From CAWAND01 sp963783335 (GTDB lineage: Bacteria > Chloroflexota > Anaerolineae > Anaerolineales > E44-bin32), in NCBI GenBank assembly GCA_963783335.1, contig CAWAND010000004.1, positions 124,001 to 188,000 of the forward strand: a stretch of 64,000 nt of DNA, read 5' to 3'. The stretch's first letter is position 1. Every line of letters starts with the position of its first letter. The position numbers and the translations under genes were made by a program. The notes beneath the pieces are model-generated. The model was given only the letters and a program-made list of their open reading frames with translations, searched no databases and was not told the DNA's origin. Of this stretch, positions 25,309-33,975 are shown piece after piece.

Positions 25309-25827
25309 TCAATCGATGCGGTCGAGCAGTTGGATCAACACCTGACGTACGCTCGATTTGCGTGTGCTGATGCAAGGCAAGACCAGGTCCGATTCTTCAA
25401 GCTGGAGGCCGGAGCGCACCGTGTCCAAACCGGCCGCATTCTGGAGATCCTGCTTGTTGGCGCCGATGACGTGCGGCAGCCCCCGGAGATCTTCTAGGGC
25501 ATCCATCAATTCGATGGCCTGCGGAAGGTGGGCGGGGTTGGTCGAGTCAACGAGCAGAACAAAGCCGTGCACCTCGCGCGCCAGCAGCTCCCGCATGAAA
25601 TGAAAGCGCTCTTGACCGGGTGTCCCCCTTAGATGGAGAACGTCTTTGCCGATCGTCAGGCGACCGTAGTCCATGGCGACCGTAGTCAAGGACTTTTCGT
25701 GGGATTCCATCCAATCGGTGATGGTCTGTTCGGTGGACACAACCGGAATCTCTGATATCGAGCGGATAAACTGTGTCTTTCCGGCGCCGTAGGGGCCGGT
25801 GATCAGGATATTCAGTCGTCGAGTCAA
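25309..25827 (-). CDS. small GTPase of the COG2229 / SRPRB-like type
   Basis: A 172-residue GTPase: G1 GPYGAGKTQ (11-19), G3-like 'LRGTPGQERF' and G4 ANKQD. The DxxG aspartate of G3 is absent (RGTPGQ instead), as is common in this bacterial family. It starts at TTG 25827 with GGGAG six bases upstream. It is the last gene of the signalling operon that begins with the PQQ-propeller kinase near 31668, 18 bases after the response regulator. Relatives sit beside roadblock proteins and sensors and may act as switches in polarity or signalling. Confidence 0.83.
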   Translation of the reverse strand: MTRRLNILITGPYGAGKTQFIRSISEIPVVSTEQTITDWMESHEKSLTTVAMDYGRLTIGKDVLHLRGTPGQERFHFMRELLAREVHGFVLLVDSTNPAHLPQAIELMDALEDLRGLPHVIGANKQDLQNAAGLDTVRSGLQLEESDLVLPCISTRKSSVRQVLIQLLDRID

Positions 25828-25845
25828 ACCGCTCTCCCATACCTG

Positions 25846-26577
25846 CTAGGCGTCATCTGGACGGTTCTTCCGGAAATCAACAAAGCGATAGCCCACACCG
25901 CGTTCGGTGAGAATGTACTGCGGGTTGGATGGGTCCTTCTCCAGTTTCTGGCGCAGGTAGTTGATGTATAGGCGCAGATAGTGGGTCTCATCGCGGTACT
26001 CATAGCCCCAGACCTTAGCCAGCAGTTGTTCGTGGGGCACAACCCAACCGGCGTTCTTGACCAAGTGATAGAGCAGGCGGAACTCCGTAGGGCGAAGCTT
26101 TGTCAACTCGCCGTCAACGAAGACCTCCCGGCGATCGAAGTCGATCTTCAGTCGATCATCGACGGTGATGACATCGTGCTCCACTTCGCTGGGCATCTCG
26201 GTGCGTCTCAGGACGGCGCCCACGCGGCTCACCAATTCAGCCGGATCAAAAGGCTTGGCGATGTAGTCGTCGGCGCCGAGCTCAAGACCCTTCACCCGGT
26301 CTTCGACATCGCCCTTTGCTGTCAGCATGATCACTGGCACCGTGGAGATCTCGCGCAGCATCCGCAAGGTCTCGAAGCCGTCAACGCCCGGCATCATGAC
26401 ATCCAGGAGCACCAGATTGGGGATGTGGTCGCGGAGCTTTTCCAAGGCCTCTTCGCCGCTGCTGGCCTCGAAAACGTCGTAGCCATCATGCTCGAGATTG
26501 AGGCGGATGAATCGGATCATCCGTGGCTCATCGTCAACTACAAGGATGCGTCTTCGGCGAGGCTCGTTGGAGGACAT
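25846..26577 (-). CDS. OmpR-family response regulator
   Basis: A 243-residue regulator with a receiver domain (acidic Asp15-16 region 'VVDDEPRM', phospho-acceptor Asp59 in 'LVLLDVMMPG', Lys in 'IAKPFDP') and a winged-helix output domain ending 'ILTERGVGYRFVDF'. Its best relatives are KdpE/RegX-like activators. No histidine kinase is adjacent; it sits inside an operon with a Ser/Thr kinase, phosphatase and FHA protein, so cross-talk or phosphorylation by the Ser/Thr kinase is possible. The start has no clear ribosome binding site and directly follows the stop of the 80-residue gene, suggesting coupling. Confidence 0.92.
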   Translation of the reverse strand: MSSNEPRRRRILVVDDEPRMIRFIRLNLEHDGYDVFEASSGEEALEKLRDHIPNLVLLDVMMPGVDGFETLRMLREISTVPVIMLTAKGDVEDRVKGLELGADDYIAKPFDPAELVSRVGAVLRRTEMPSEVEHDVITVDDRLKIDFDRREVFVDGELTKLRPTEFRLLYHLVKNAGWVVPHEQLLAKVWGYEYRDETHYLRLYINYLRQKLEKDPSNPQYILTERGVGYRFVDFRKNRPDDA

Positions 26578-26578
26578 G

Positions 26579-26821
26579 CTATTCGCGCACGAAGCCGATG
26601 AGTTTCTCGTCCTCGTGGCTGGGGAGCATCTCGATGAAGTTGATCCGATGGAGCGGCCAGACCACGGTCACGACGTTGCCTTCGAGGTAGGGGAGGTCCT
26701 TGCCGTCCCGTCTCCGAGGATTGTTGACCGTGATTGTATTGTCGGTCGGCGCTGGCATCTCGTCGATTTCTCCGACAACAGGGTCTTCGTTGGAAACGTG
26801 GATTAGTACTGTGATCGCCAT
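26579..26821 (-). CDS. 80-residue protein in the signalling operon
   Basis: A small acidic soluble protein without signal peptide or membrane helix. The N-terminal half is beta-rich ('AITVLIHVSNEDPVVGEID') and the middle contains 'TITVNNPRRRDGKDLPYLE'. GAGGAG precedes the ATG at good spacing, so it is probably translated. It lies between the FHA gene (17 bases upstream) and the response regulator (2 bases downstream). I do not recognise the family. Confidence 0.65.
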   Translation of the reverse strand: MAITVLIHVSNEDPVVGEIDEMPAPTDNTITVNNPRRRDGKDLPYLEGNVVTVVWPLHRINFIEMLPSHEDEKLIGFVRE

Positions 26822-26837
26822 CTGACTCCTCAGCTAC

Positions 26838-27350
26838 CTAGCCTCTTCGGCGGGTGATCAGTTGAAGGCGCATCCGCCCCAGCTGCAGGATATCTCCGTG
26901 ACGCAGAGGCGAAGGCGACTGCGGTTCGAGTTTGCGGCCGTTGACCATCGACCCGTTGACGCTGTCGAGATCCGCCAGGAAGATGCCTTTCTCCAACAGA
27001 CGGATTTCGGCATGCAGGCGGGACACACCCATATCATACGCTTCATGCGTCGCCAAGTCGACATCCGGGATTACGGCCTGGCCTTCCACGGCGCGACCCA
27101 ACGTGAAGTTCTCTCGCCCAACCAGTGAGAGAATCTTCCCCGAGGATAGCACTCGCAGCCCAATCATTGCACCAGAGGCCAATTCGGGTTCGGGCGGGGA
27201 AGGCTTGGTGGTGTTGGCCTCATCTGCCAATCGATCCTGGGAAATGGTCACTGTGGGCATCGGCGAGACATGCACCAACCGACTGCCGCACTCGGTGCAA
27301 TACAGCGTGCCGACGAACTCCTGGTGCTTGCAGTTCGGGCATTCAATCAT
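26838..27350 (-). CDS. zinc-ribbon plus FHA domain protein
   Basis: About 170 residues. An N-terminal zinc ribbon ('IECPNCKHQEF...YCTECGSRL') is joined by a linker to a C-terminal FHA domain ('FTLGRA', 'VSRLHAEIRL', 'LADLDSVNGSMVNGRKL', 'LRHGDILQLG'), which binds phosphothreonine. It is the likely reader of the kinase encoded in the same operon. The start is probably the ATG at 27350, overlapping the stop of the J-VWA gene by 8 bases. An ATG at 27374 is possible; neither has a clear ribosome binding site. Confidence 0.85.
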   Translation of the reverse strand: MIECPNCKHQEFVGTLYCTECGSRLVHVSPMPTVTISQDRLADEANTTKPSPPEPELASGAMIGLRVLSSGKILSLVGRENFTLGRAVEGQAVIPDVDLATHEAYDMGVSRLHAEIRLLEKGIFLADLDSVNGSMVNGRKLEPQSPSPLRHGDILQLGRMRLQLITRRRG

Positions 27351-28836
27351 CGTTGACGCCAGCTGATTCGGCATGGGCCGGGAGCAGGAGCGCCCGTGTC
27401 CCGTACTTGAGGATCTTTTCGCCTTCGGTGGAGAAACGACGGGCGCTCGCCAGGTTTTCGGCTTCGTTCAACGCGGCTTTAGCCAGATCGCGTTGTCCGT
27501 TTGCCAGGAGCTGAGTTGCCAGGTTTTCCAGGCGCTGCGCGGCGTGACTCGCGTGGCCTAACTCCGCCTCGTGTCTTGCCATGTCCTGCATCTTGTACAG
27601 CGCAATTGAAGAAAGGGCCTCGACGATTTCTTGAGGTGGGGGCTGCGTGTCGGGCTGATCAGAAACGGTGTGTTCGACCAGGACCGGCAGAACGTGGGTT
27701 TCGCCGCCTTGAGCCAGCAGGTCGCCGGCCACATCGAAGTGCGCTAGTGTGAGCATTTCTTGGTCACCGATGGGATGAATGACGACTTCCAAGAGGAGGC
27801 GGATGATCTCGTTGGCCGGCAGGTTTCCAAGTTTGAGGGGCAGGCTGTCCGACAGCACCATTGGCTCCGGACGAAGACGGTAGGCGGATCGAAGATCAAC
27901 GAACTGCGATAGACTGCCATCAAGCCTCAGCCGGCTGGCGATGACCTTGCTGAGTGAGTCCAAGATACTCTCGAGCAACTGGGTGACAGCCCGTGGACTG
28001 TCGAGGAACATCACGTGGCCACCCGTCCGTCCGGCGAGGTCGTCCAGGAAGCGGTCGCTCCAATCCGAGCCTATACCGACACCGTTGATGGAAATCCCGC
28101 GTTCCGCCACGGTGGTGGCCAGGTCAAGACACTGCGCCTCGTCACCGTAAGTGCGGCCGTCCGTGAGCAGGATGAGATGATTGACGCCTTCCTTGGTGAA
28201 ATTAAGGTCAAGCTGTTCAAGCCCCATTTGAAGGCCCTGGAATATCTCGGTCCCGCCGTCGGCTTGGAGCAAGCTCAGCCGCGCCCTGGCAACACTCAAG
28301 TCGCTCGCTTGGTCGGGAGAGACGATCAATTCAGCGCGATCGCTGAAGGCGGTTACCGAGGCTCGGTCCTGTTCCTGCAGAGATTTGAGTATCTCTTGGG
28401 TCGCCGAGCGGACGTGGTCGAGGCGCTGGCCGCGCATGGAGGTGGACCGGTCGATGACGATGGAGAGGTTTACGGGCGGACGAACATGGCCCACCGATGC
28501 CTTTGGCTGGATGTCCAGAAGTAGATAGTGAACCTGAGGTTCGGGCAATCGGAGGAGGCTCTTCCGGCTGTGCAAAACCCTGGCCGTGAAGGGCGATTGC
28601 TCTGCCTGCTCGAGCTCTTCGGCGGCGAGCTCCTCGTCGTAGGCACGACGGGCTTCCGCGTCGATCAGGGTCTCATATGCCTGGCTGATATCAAGGAAAA
28701 CTTCCGTGTCTCCAGGGCGCTCATTGCGGTCGGGGTGCAGGCGCAAGGCAGCCTGCCGATAGGCGCGGCGCAGCTGATCGGTTGAGGCGTTCCTGGGAAC
28801 TCCGAGCAGGGAATAGTAGTTCTTCCTACCCGCCAA
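27343..28836 (-). CDS. DnaJ-domain / VWA-domain fusion protein
   Basis: A 497-residue protein. Residues 5-70 form a J domain with the HPD motif (His34-Pro35-Asp36) that stimulates DnaK. Residues ~120-300 form a von Willebrand A domain with an intact metal site (DRSTS near 128, and a later Thr/Asp pair in 'LLTDGRTYGDE'). A beta-sandwich part follows, then a helical tail (~410-480). The fusion is unusual. The start is TTG with GGGAG seven bases upstream. It lies between the PP2C and FHA genes. It may bring Hsp70 to complexes held by the VWA domain; that is inference. Confidence 0.85.
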   Translation of the reverse strand: MAGRKNYYSLLGVPRNASTDQLRRAYRQAALRLHPDRNERPGDTEVFLDISQAYETLIDAEARRAYDEELAAEELEQAEQSPFTARVLHSRKSLLRLPEPQVHYLLLDIQPKASVGHVRPPVNLSIVIDRSTSMRGQRLDHVRSATQEILKSLQEQDRASVTAFSDRAELIVSPDQASDLSVARARLSLLQADGGTEIFQGLQMGLEQLDLNFTKEGVNHLILLTDGRTYGDEAQCLDLATTVAERGISINGVGIGSDWSDRFLDDLAGRTGGHVMFLDSPRAVTQLLESILDSLSKVIASRLRLDGSLSQFVDLRSAYRLRPEPMVLSDSLPLKLGNLPANEIIRLLLEVVIHPIGDQEMLTLAHFDVAGDLLAQGGETHVLPVLVEHTVSDQPDTQPPPQEIVEALSSIALYKMQDMARHEAELGHASHAAQRLENLATQLLANGQRDLAKAALNEAENLASARRFSTEGEKILKYGTRALLLPAHAESAGVNDD

Positions 28837-28850
28837 AGGCCGACTCCCGA

Positions 28851-29762
28851 TTATGCAGGTGGAAAGTAGATCAGGAGCGCGGTGATGTTATCCGGGCCCC
28901 CTGCCGCGTTCGCGGCACGGACGAGTTCTTCACACGCAAGTTGGGGTGTCGGCTCCGTGTGGATGATGTGCTCAATTGTCTCATCCGTGATAACACCCCA
29001 CAAACCATCAGAGCAGAGCAGAACGTAGCCTCCATGAGGCACCGGATGGGTAACCACATCCACTTCCAAATTCGCGCCTTGTCCAATGGCCCGGTAAAGG
29101 ACGTTGCGCTGAGGGTGGGTGGCTGCCTCGTCTGGAGTGAGTTGGCCGAGTTCTCGCAGTCTTTCGACCAGGGAATGGTCGCGAGTAATGACCTGAGAAC
29201 CTTTGCCGTCTATGACGTAGGCTCGACTGTCGCCCACATGCCCGATGGTCAATTGCTCTCCCAGCAGGATGAGTGCTGTCATGGTCGTCCCGCCGCCAGG
29301 CACCTCTTTGACCACCGATTGATTGGCGTCTTCAAGCGCGGCGCTGATCATTTCGTGAAGCGAGCGATCCTGGTCCCGACCATCGGGATCAAAAAGATGG
29401 AGGATCGTATCGGATGTGAGGTGCTTTGCCACCGTACGCACCGAGATGGCGCTGGCGACCTCGCCAGACCGGTGTCCACCCATCCCGTCCGCCACCATAA
29501 ACAGCCCGAAATCAGGCATCGCTTCCTGTCCGTCCACATGCCCAGTTAGCACGAAAAGGGCGTCCTCATTGTGATCCCGCTCCATGCCTACCGACTGAGC
29601 GGCACCATAAACGAGGTGGCGAACGGGTGCTTCCGGCTTCGCCCCGTTGACGAGGGCCGGATTGAGGGGCGCGGTCTTGGCTTCTTCGCTTGCTACGCTT
29701 TCACCCGATTCTGAACTCGGCCGTCCCATCAGCCGGTTGAAGATTCGTTTCAGGGAACTCAT
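28851..29762 (-). CDS. PP2C-family Ser/Thr protein phosphatase
   Basis: A 303-residue protein. The PP2C domain begins near residue 45 and shows the metal-binding sites 'RDHNEDALF', 'MVADGMGGHRSGE', 'LLCSDGLWGVI' and 'GPDNITALL'. The ~40 N-terminal residues are low complexity. It has no membrane helix. It is the likely partner of the Ser/Thr kinase just upstream (start at 31668), from which it is separated by 33 bases. A kinase-phosphatase-FHA set is a standard eukaryote-like signalling unit in bacteria. Confidence 0.92.
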   Translation of the reverse strand: MSSLKRIFNRLMGRPSSESGESVASEEAKTAPLNPALVNGAKPEAPVRHLVYGAAQSVGMERDHNEDALFVLTGHVDGQEAMPDFGLFMVADGMGGHRSGEVASAISVRTVAKHLTSDTILHLFDPDGRDQDRSLHEMISAALEDANQSVVKEVPGGGTTMTALILLGEQLTIGHVGDSRAYVIDGKGSQVITRDHSLVERLRELGQLTPDEAATHPQRNVLYRAIGQGANLEVDVVTHPVPHGGYVLLCSDGLWGVITDETIEHIIHTEPTPQLACEELVRAANAAGGPDNITALLIYFPPA

Positions 29763-29795
29763 CCCGATTGCTACCTGCTTTCAATGGGGACCATG

Positions 29796-31668
29796 TCAGG
29801 TCAGCAGAGCATAGACCCGATGGTCGGTCGAGCCAAAGTACAGCGTGTTATCGACGATGATCGGCGTGCCCGTGATGGGACCGCCGGTAGTGTACTTCCA
29901 TCGTTGGCGCCCCGTGCGGTAATCCAGGCAGTACATTGCCCCGTCGACGGACCCGCAAAAGAGCGAGTCTTCCTGCAGGATGGGAGATCCGGTCACCTGG
30001 TGTTCCGTTTCGAAGCGCCAAGATTTCTCGGCTGCTTCTGGCGTCAATCGCATAGATATTGCCGTCGGCGGCACCTGTGAAGATCTTGCCCTCATTGACG
30101 ACGGGTGTCGAAATGGATGGGCCGCCCATCCGGAATCGCCAAACCTGCCAGCCTCCGTCGAGTTCGACTGCATACAATGTCCAATCCATCGAACCAAAGA
30201 AGAGCAGCGTGTCGGCCATGACGGCTGAACCCGTCACGGCCCGCTTGGCGCGGAAGCGCCACTTGACTTCACCCCTGAAGTCGACGCAGTAGAAATCGCC
30301 ACTCTCGCTGCCGAAGTAGATGCGCTCTTCATGGACTAGGGGTTTGGACCGGATGGCAGCCGCGGCCTCCACTCGCCATGCCCGTCGGCCGGTCGCACTG
30401 CTGACAACATGCAAGTAGCGATCATCTGAACCGAAGAACACATGACCTTGCGAAGCTGCTGGTGAGCCCCTGATCGGTCCCTCAGACGCATAGGTCCAAA
30501 TGACCTGCCCAGTGTCCGGGCTGAGGGCGTACAGGCGGTGGTCCTCGGATGCCACATACAGCGCATCGTCGTAAACCAGCGGGGTGGTTGGAATGCCACC
30601 TTCGGTGGCAAATTTCCACAGGAATTTGCCCGTCTTGCCGTCGAGGGCATACAGGTTGTTGTCGTAGCAGCCGACAAAGAGCTTGCCATTGTGGTTGACG
30701 GGAGTGCCGCGGATCTCATCTTCGCACTCGAATGTCCACAGGGCCTCAATCTCATTGCGAGGTTTGAGAGCAGCCGAGGTGCGGGCGGGGAGCATGCCAG
30801 TCTGCTTGGCTGCAGCGACCAGCGCGTTGCGCATGGACTCGGCGGTTTGATAGCGGTCCTTGGGATCGTATGCCAACGCACCGTTGACCACAGCCTCCAG
30901 TTCGGGGGAGACGCTGGCGTTGATATCGCGTATCGAACGTTCAGCGAACGAGAAGGGAGGTTCGGAACGAGGATCGCGGCGGGTGAGAAGATGGTGCAGA
31001 GTGGCCCCCAGCGCGTAAATGTCCCCTACCGGGGACGCCTCGCCACGGTACTGCTCCGGCGGCGAGTAGCCCTCGGTACCGATCATGGTGCCCTTTTCGC
31101 CCGGTTGGAAGACCCGGGCAATGCCGAAGTCGATCAGGCGAATATGGCCGTGGTGATCGACCATCACATTCGAAGGCTTCATGTCGCGGAAGACGACAGG
31201 TTGCGGTTTGTGATTGTGCAGATAGGTGAGCACATCCAAGAGCTCGATTGACCAGGCGACGATTTGTTCTTCGGAGAGGAACTCGTCGCTCTCATGCAGG
31301 ATCGCTTCCAGGTCCTTGCCTTCAATGAACTCCATCACCAGATAGGAGCTGCTCTCTTGGGTGAAATAGTCATAGATGCGAGGGATGGCCGGATGGGAGA
31401 GGGTGGCTAGAAGGTCGGCCTCACGTTCGAAGTTCCGAATGACCATCTCTTGCATGGTCGGATCGGTGGCCATATTGATCATTTCCTTGACGGCCACCAG
31501 CTTGGTCACGTTGGGGAAGTGCAGATCTCGACCTTTGTAGACCGACCCCATGCCGCCAGTGCCAAGAACGCCCAGCACCAGATATCTGTCCTGGAGTGTG
31601 ACTCCTGGCTGAATCTGGCCAAATTGGCTGGTTTCGTCGGTATTTAACGCGCGAGTCTGACGGCGCAT
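29796..31668 (-). CDS. Ser/Thr kinase with C-terminal PQQ-type beta-propeller, frame broken
   Basis: The N-terminal kinase domain (~25-290) has 'LGTGGMGSVYKG', 'VAVKEM', the catalytic 'FRDMKPSNVMV', DFG in 'LIDFGIARVF' and 'GYSPPEQYRG'. From ~310 onward there are repeated 'LYALDGKTGKFLWKF'-type blades (PQQ/WD-like), about seven. There is no membrane helix. The first frame runs to 29848 with nonsense after 'NIYAIDA'. The true blade sequence ('EKSWRFETEHQVTGSPIL...VYALLT') is in the +1 frame and stops at 29796. Dropping one A at ~30037 gives a 623-residue protein. It is first gene of the signalling operon, with a promoter at 31693-31720. Confidence 0.85.
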
Positions 31669-31692
31669 AGGCTCCGATCCCTCAGTTGCGTG

Positions 31693-31720
31693 ATTATAGC
31701 ATGGCGTCTTGCCTACGCAA
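31693..31720 (-). promoter_or_regulatory. promoter of the Ser/Thr signalling operon
   Basis: TATAAT (31693-31698) with TTGCGT 16 bases upstream (31715-31720) on the minus strand, 24 bases before the ATG at 31668, where GGAG acts as ribosome binding site. Confidence 0.5.
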
Positions 31721-31779
31721 CGCAGCGATCAGCCTATCCAGACTTGCAATCACCTTGCGTCTTGGTTGCGCTTGCCAGC

Positions 31780-33834
31780 TCAGTAACTGCGTGTCAATAG
31801 GCGATTGGCCAAGTTCCTGAGCTGGTCCGCAGCGGGATCTGCCGGCTTGGCAAGCTCAAGGTGCTCAAGGGCCAGATCTGTGTGGTGTCCGGCGCTGGAT
31901 TGGGCGTGGTCCAGGGCGCCACAGTCCTCCAGAAAATCCTTCATGGCATCAATGTCGGCGGCCGACGGCTGGGGGAGGTTCCACAAGGGCAAGAAAGACC
32001 CGCAATGCGTTAGGCCATAGACCACAGGCAAGGATTTCTTATGGGAAAGCAAGTCATCACCGGCGGGTTTTCCGGTGATATCAGGAGCTCCCCAAATCCC
32101 CAAGATGTCGTCCAGGATTTGGAAAGCCATACCCATATGGTGTCCGAACTGGCGAAAATGGTCCACCCTATCAGGCGTCGCGCCGCCCACCATCGCCCCG
32201 GAGGCGCAAGAGGCCGCGATGAGGGAGGCTGTCTTGCCCTCGATCATCTCCAGATAGTCCTGTTCAGTGATCTCCTGGCGGGCCTCATAATCAAGATCAA
32301 GGTGTTGTCCCAAGGTCACCCTCAAACAGCCTTCATCAATGGTCCCCTGCACCTCCAAGGCGAGACTCGGGGTGACGCCGACCGAGGTTAGCCGCCGGCT
32401 CGTGAGGTGGCTGAGGACGAGCAGGGCGTCGCCGGCGTTCAAAGCTTGGGGCAGATTCCATGCCTTCCAAAGGGTCGGTCGGCCGCGGCGGGTGGCGCTG
32501 TCGTCCTCGATATCGTCATGAATCAGCGAGAAATTGTGAATCAACTCCAGCCCGCTGGCGGCCGGAAGCGCCACTTGCCAATCTCCCCCGGAGGCCTGAC
32601 AGCACAGCAGGCAAAGGAGCGGGCGGATCCTCTTTCCAGATGCCTCAGACGAAGATTCCTCCCAGCCAAAGTGATACGCAATCCGCTTGGAGAAGCCGGC
32701 GTAGTAGGCAGAACGGTTGAGGGGTGAGGTGGCCTGTTGAAGGTCGGTCTCGATGGCCTGCAGCATCTCGAGGTGGTTGCCTTCAAGGGGGCGGTGATCC
32801 GTCATGGCAGGTCGATGAAGAGGCGCGTTTCGCAGGGCAGGTAGATCGGCGGAGCCGGTTGCGAACATGCAGGCACGAATCTCATAACGTGTGTCCTGGA
32901 TGACTGCCACCAGTTCATCATCCGAGACATCGGCAGCCTTCAAGAAGGGGCTCGCCATCCCCGCGAGATCTGCACCGAGTGCGAGACATTTGGCCATGTC
33001 AATGCCGCTCCTGATGCCTCCCGAGGCGATCAAGGGTATCTCCGGGAGTTCGGACCGAACCTGGCGTACGGCTGTGGCGGTCGGGATCCCCCAATCTATG
33101 AAGGCACCCGCCAGCTTCGCCTGACGCTTGTTCTGGGCCCGGTACATTTCAACCTGAGACCAGGACGTGCCGCCCGCGCCAGCCACGTCGATGCCGGCCA
33201 CGCCGGCGTCGACCAACATTCGGGCTGTCCGTCCAGAGATCCCCCAGCCGACCTCCTTGGCCAACACAGGCACCCCGAGATGTCGGCACACATCCTCGAT
33301 CTTGGGCAAGAGGCGCTCGAAATTGGTGTCCCCCTCTGGCTGCAGCGCCTCTTGCAGCGCGTTGAAGTGAAGGAACAGGGCGTCGGCCTCGACCATTTCA
33401 ACCGCCCGTCGGCACTGGTCGACCCCGTAACCGTAGTTGAGCTGGACGGCACCAAGATTGGCAAACAACAAGATGTCTGGAGCGACCCGGCGAACTTGGA
33501 AGGTCTCAGCCAGGCTGTCATCTTCAACGGCGGCCCGAAGGGAGCCCAGACCCATGGCAACACCCTCGGACTGGGCGCCGCGCGCCAGCGTCAGGTTGAT
33601 CGCCTCGGCCCGTGCCGTCCCTCCGGTCATGGAGGAGATCAGAACAGGCGCCTGCAAGCGCTTTCCCAAGAATGTCAAAGACGTGTCGACGGCGGAGAGT
33701 TTCAACTCAGGAAGCGCATTGTGCTCGAATTGGATCTTCTCCAGACCAGTTGTCAGCCGGGACTGGACGTCCTCTTCCAGGTTCACCCGAATGTGGTCGG
33801 CTTTCCGGTCAGCCGTGGGCGTAACTTTAGTCAT
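31780..33834 (-). CDS. fused type 2 isopentenyl-PP isomerase and polyprenyl diphosphate synthase
   Basis: This is one 684-codon frame with two enzymes. Residues 1-343 are an FMN-dependent type 2 IPP isomerase (Fni/Idi2): 'APVLISSMTGGT', 'MGLGSLRAAVED', 'IDVAGAGGTSW' and 'ASGGIRSGIDMAK'. From Met344 a (2E)-polyprenyl / GGPP synthase follows, with 'GKRIRPLLCLL', the first Asp motif LIHDDIEDDS and the second QILDDILG. Together they make IPP/DMAPP and condense them to GGPP-like prenyls for lipids, quinones or glycan carriers. At the junction, ATGACG would form an ATGA stop/start overlap if the upstream frame were shifted by one, so the fusion could be an artefact. The start has AGGA nearby and a strong promoter (33872-33900). 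Confidence 0.85.
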   Translation of the reverse strand: MTKVTPTADRKADHIRVNLEEDVQSRLTTGLEKIQFEHNALPELKLSAVDTSLTFLGKRLQAPVLISSMTGGTARAEAINLTLARGAQSEGVAMGLGSLRAAVEDDSLAETFQVRRVAPDILLFANLGAVQLNYGYGVDQCRRAVEMVEADALFLHFNALQEALQPEGDTNFERLLPKIEDVCRHLGVPVLAKEVGWGISGRTARMLVDAGVAGIDVAGAGGTSWSQVEMYRAQNKRQAKLAGAFIDWGIPTATAVRQVRSELPEIPLIASGGIRSGIDMAKCLALGADLAGMASPFLKAADVSDDELVAVIQDTRYEIRACMFATGSADLPALRNAPLHRPAMTDHRPLEGNHLEMLQAIETDLQQATSPLNRSAYYAGFSKRIAYHFGWEESSSEASGKRIRPLLCLLCCQASGGDWQVALPAASGLELIHNFSLIHDDIEDDSATRRGRPTLWKAWNLPQALNAGDALLVLSHLTSRRLTSVGVTPSLALEVQGTIDEGCLRVTLGQHLDLDYEARQEITEQDYLEMIEGKTASLIAASCASGAMVGGATPDRVDHFRQFGHHMGMAFQILDDILGIWGAPDITGKPAGDDLLSHKKSLPVVYGLTHCGSFLPLWNLPQPSAADIDAMKDFLEDCGALDHAQSSAGHHTDLALEHLELAKPADPAADQLRNLANRLLTRSY

Positions 33835-33871
33835 GAAGGGGTGTTCCTATTGGCGGCGGAGGGCGGATGCC

Positions 33872-33900
33872 ATATTACCAGTCGGTATTAAGGGTGTCAA
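33872..33900 (-). promoter_or_regulatory. sigma70-type promoter of the isoprenoid gene
   Basis: Consensus TTGACA (33895-33900) and TAATAT (33872-33877) with a 17-base spacer on the minus strand. The RNA would start ~31 bases before the ATG at 33834. Confidence 0.65.
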
Positions 33901-33975
33901 CTTGCCGCCCCGTCCCGTGCGGTCTACGTTACAATAGGCGAAGCTCTCGACCAACCCGGAGTGAGGAGGCAGCAC

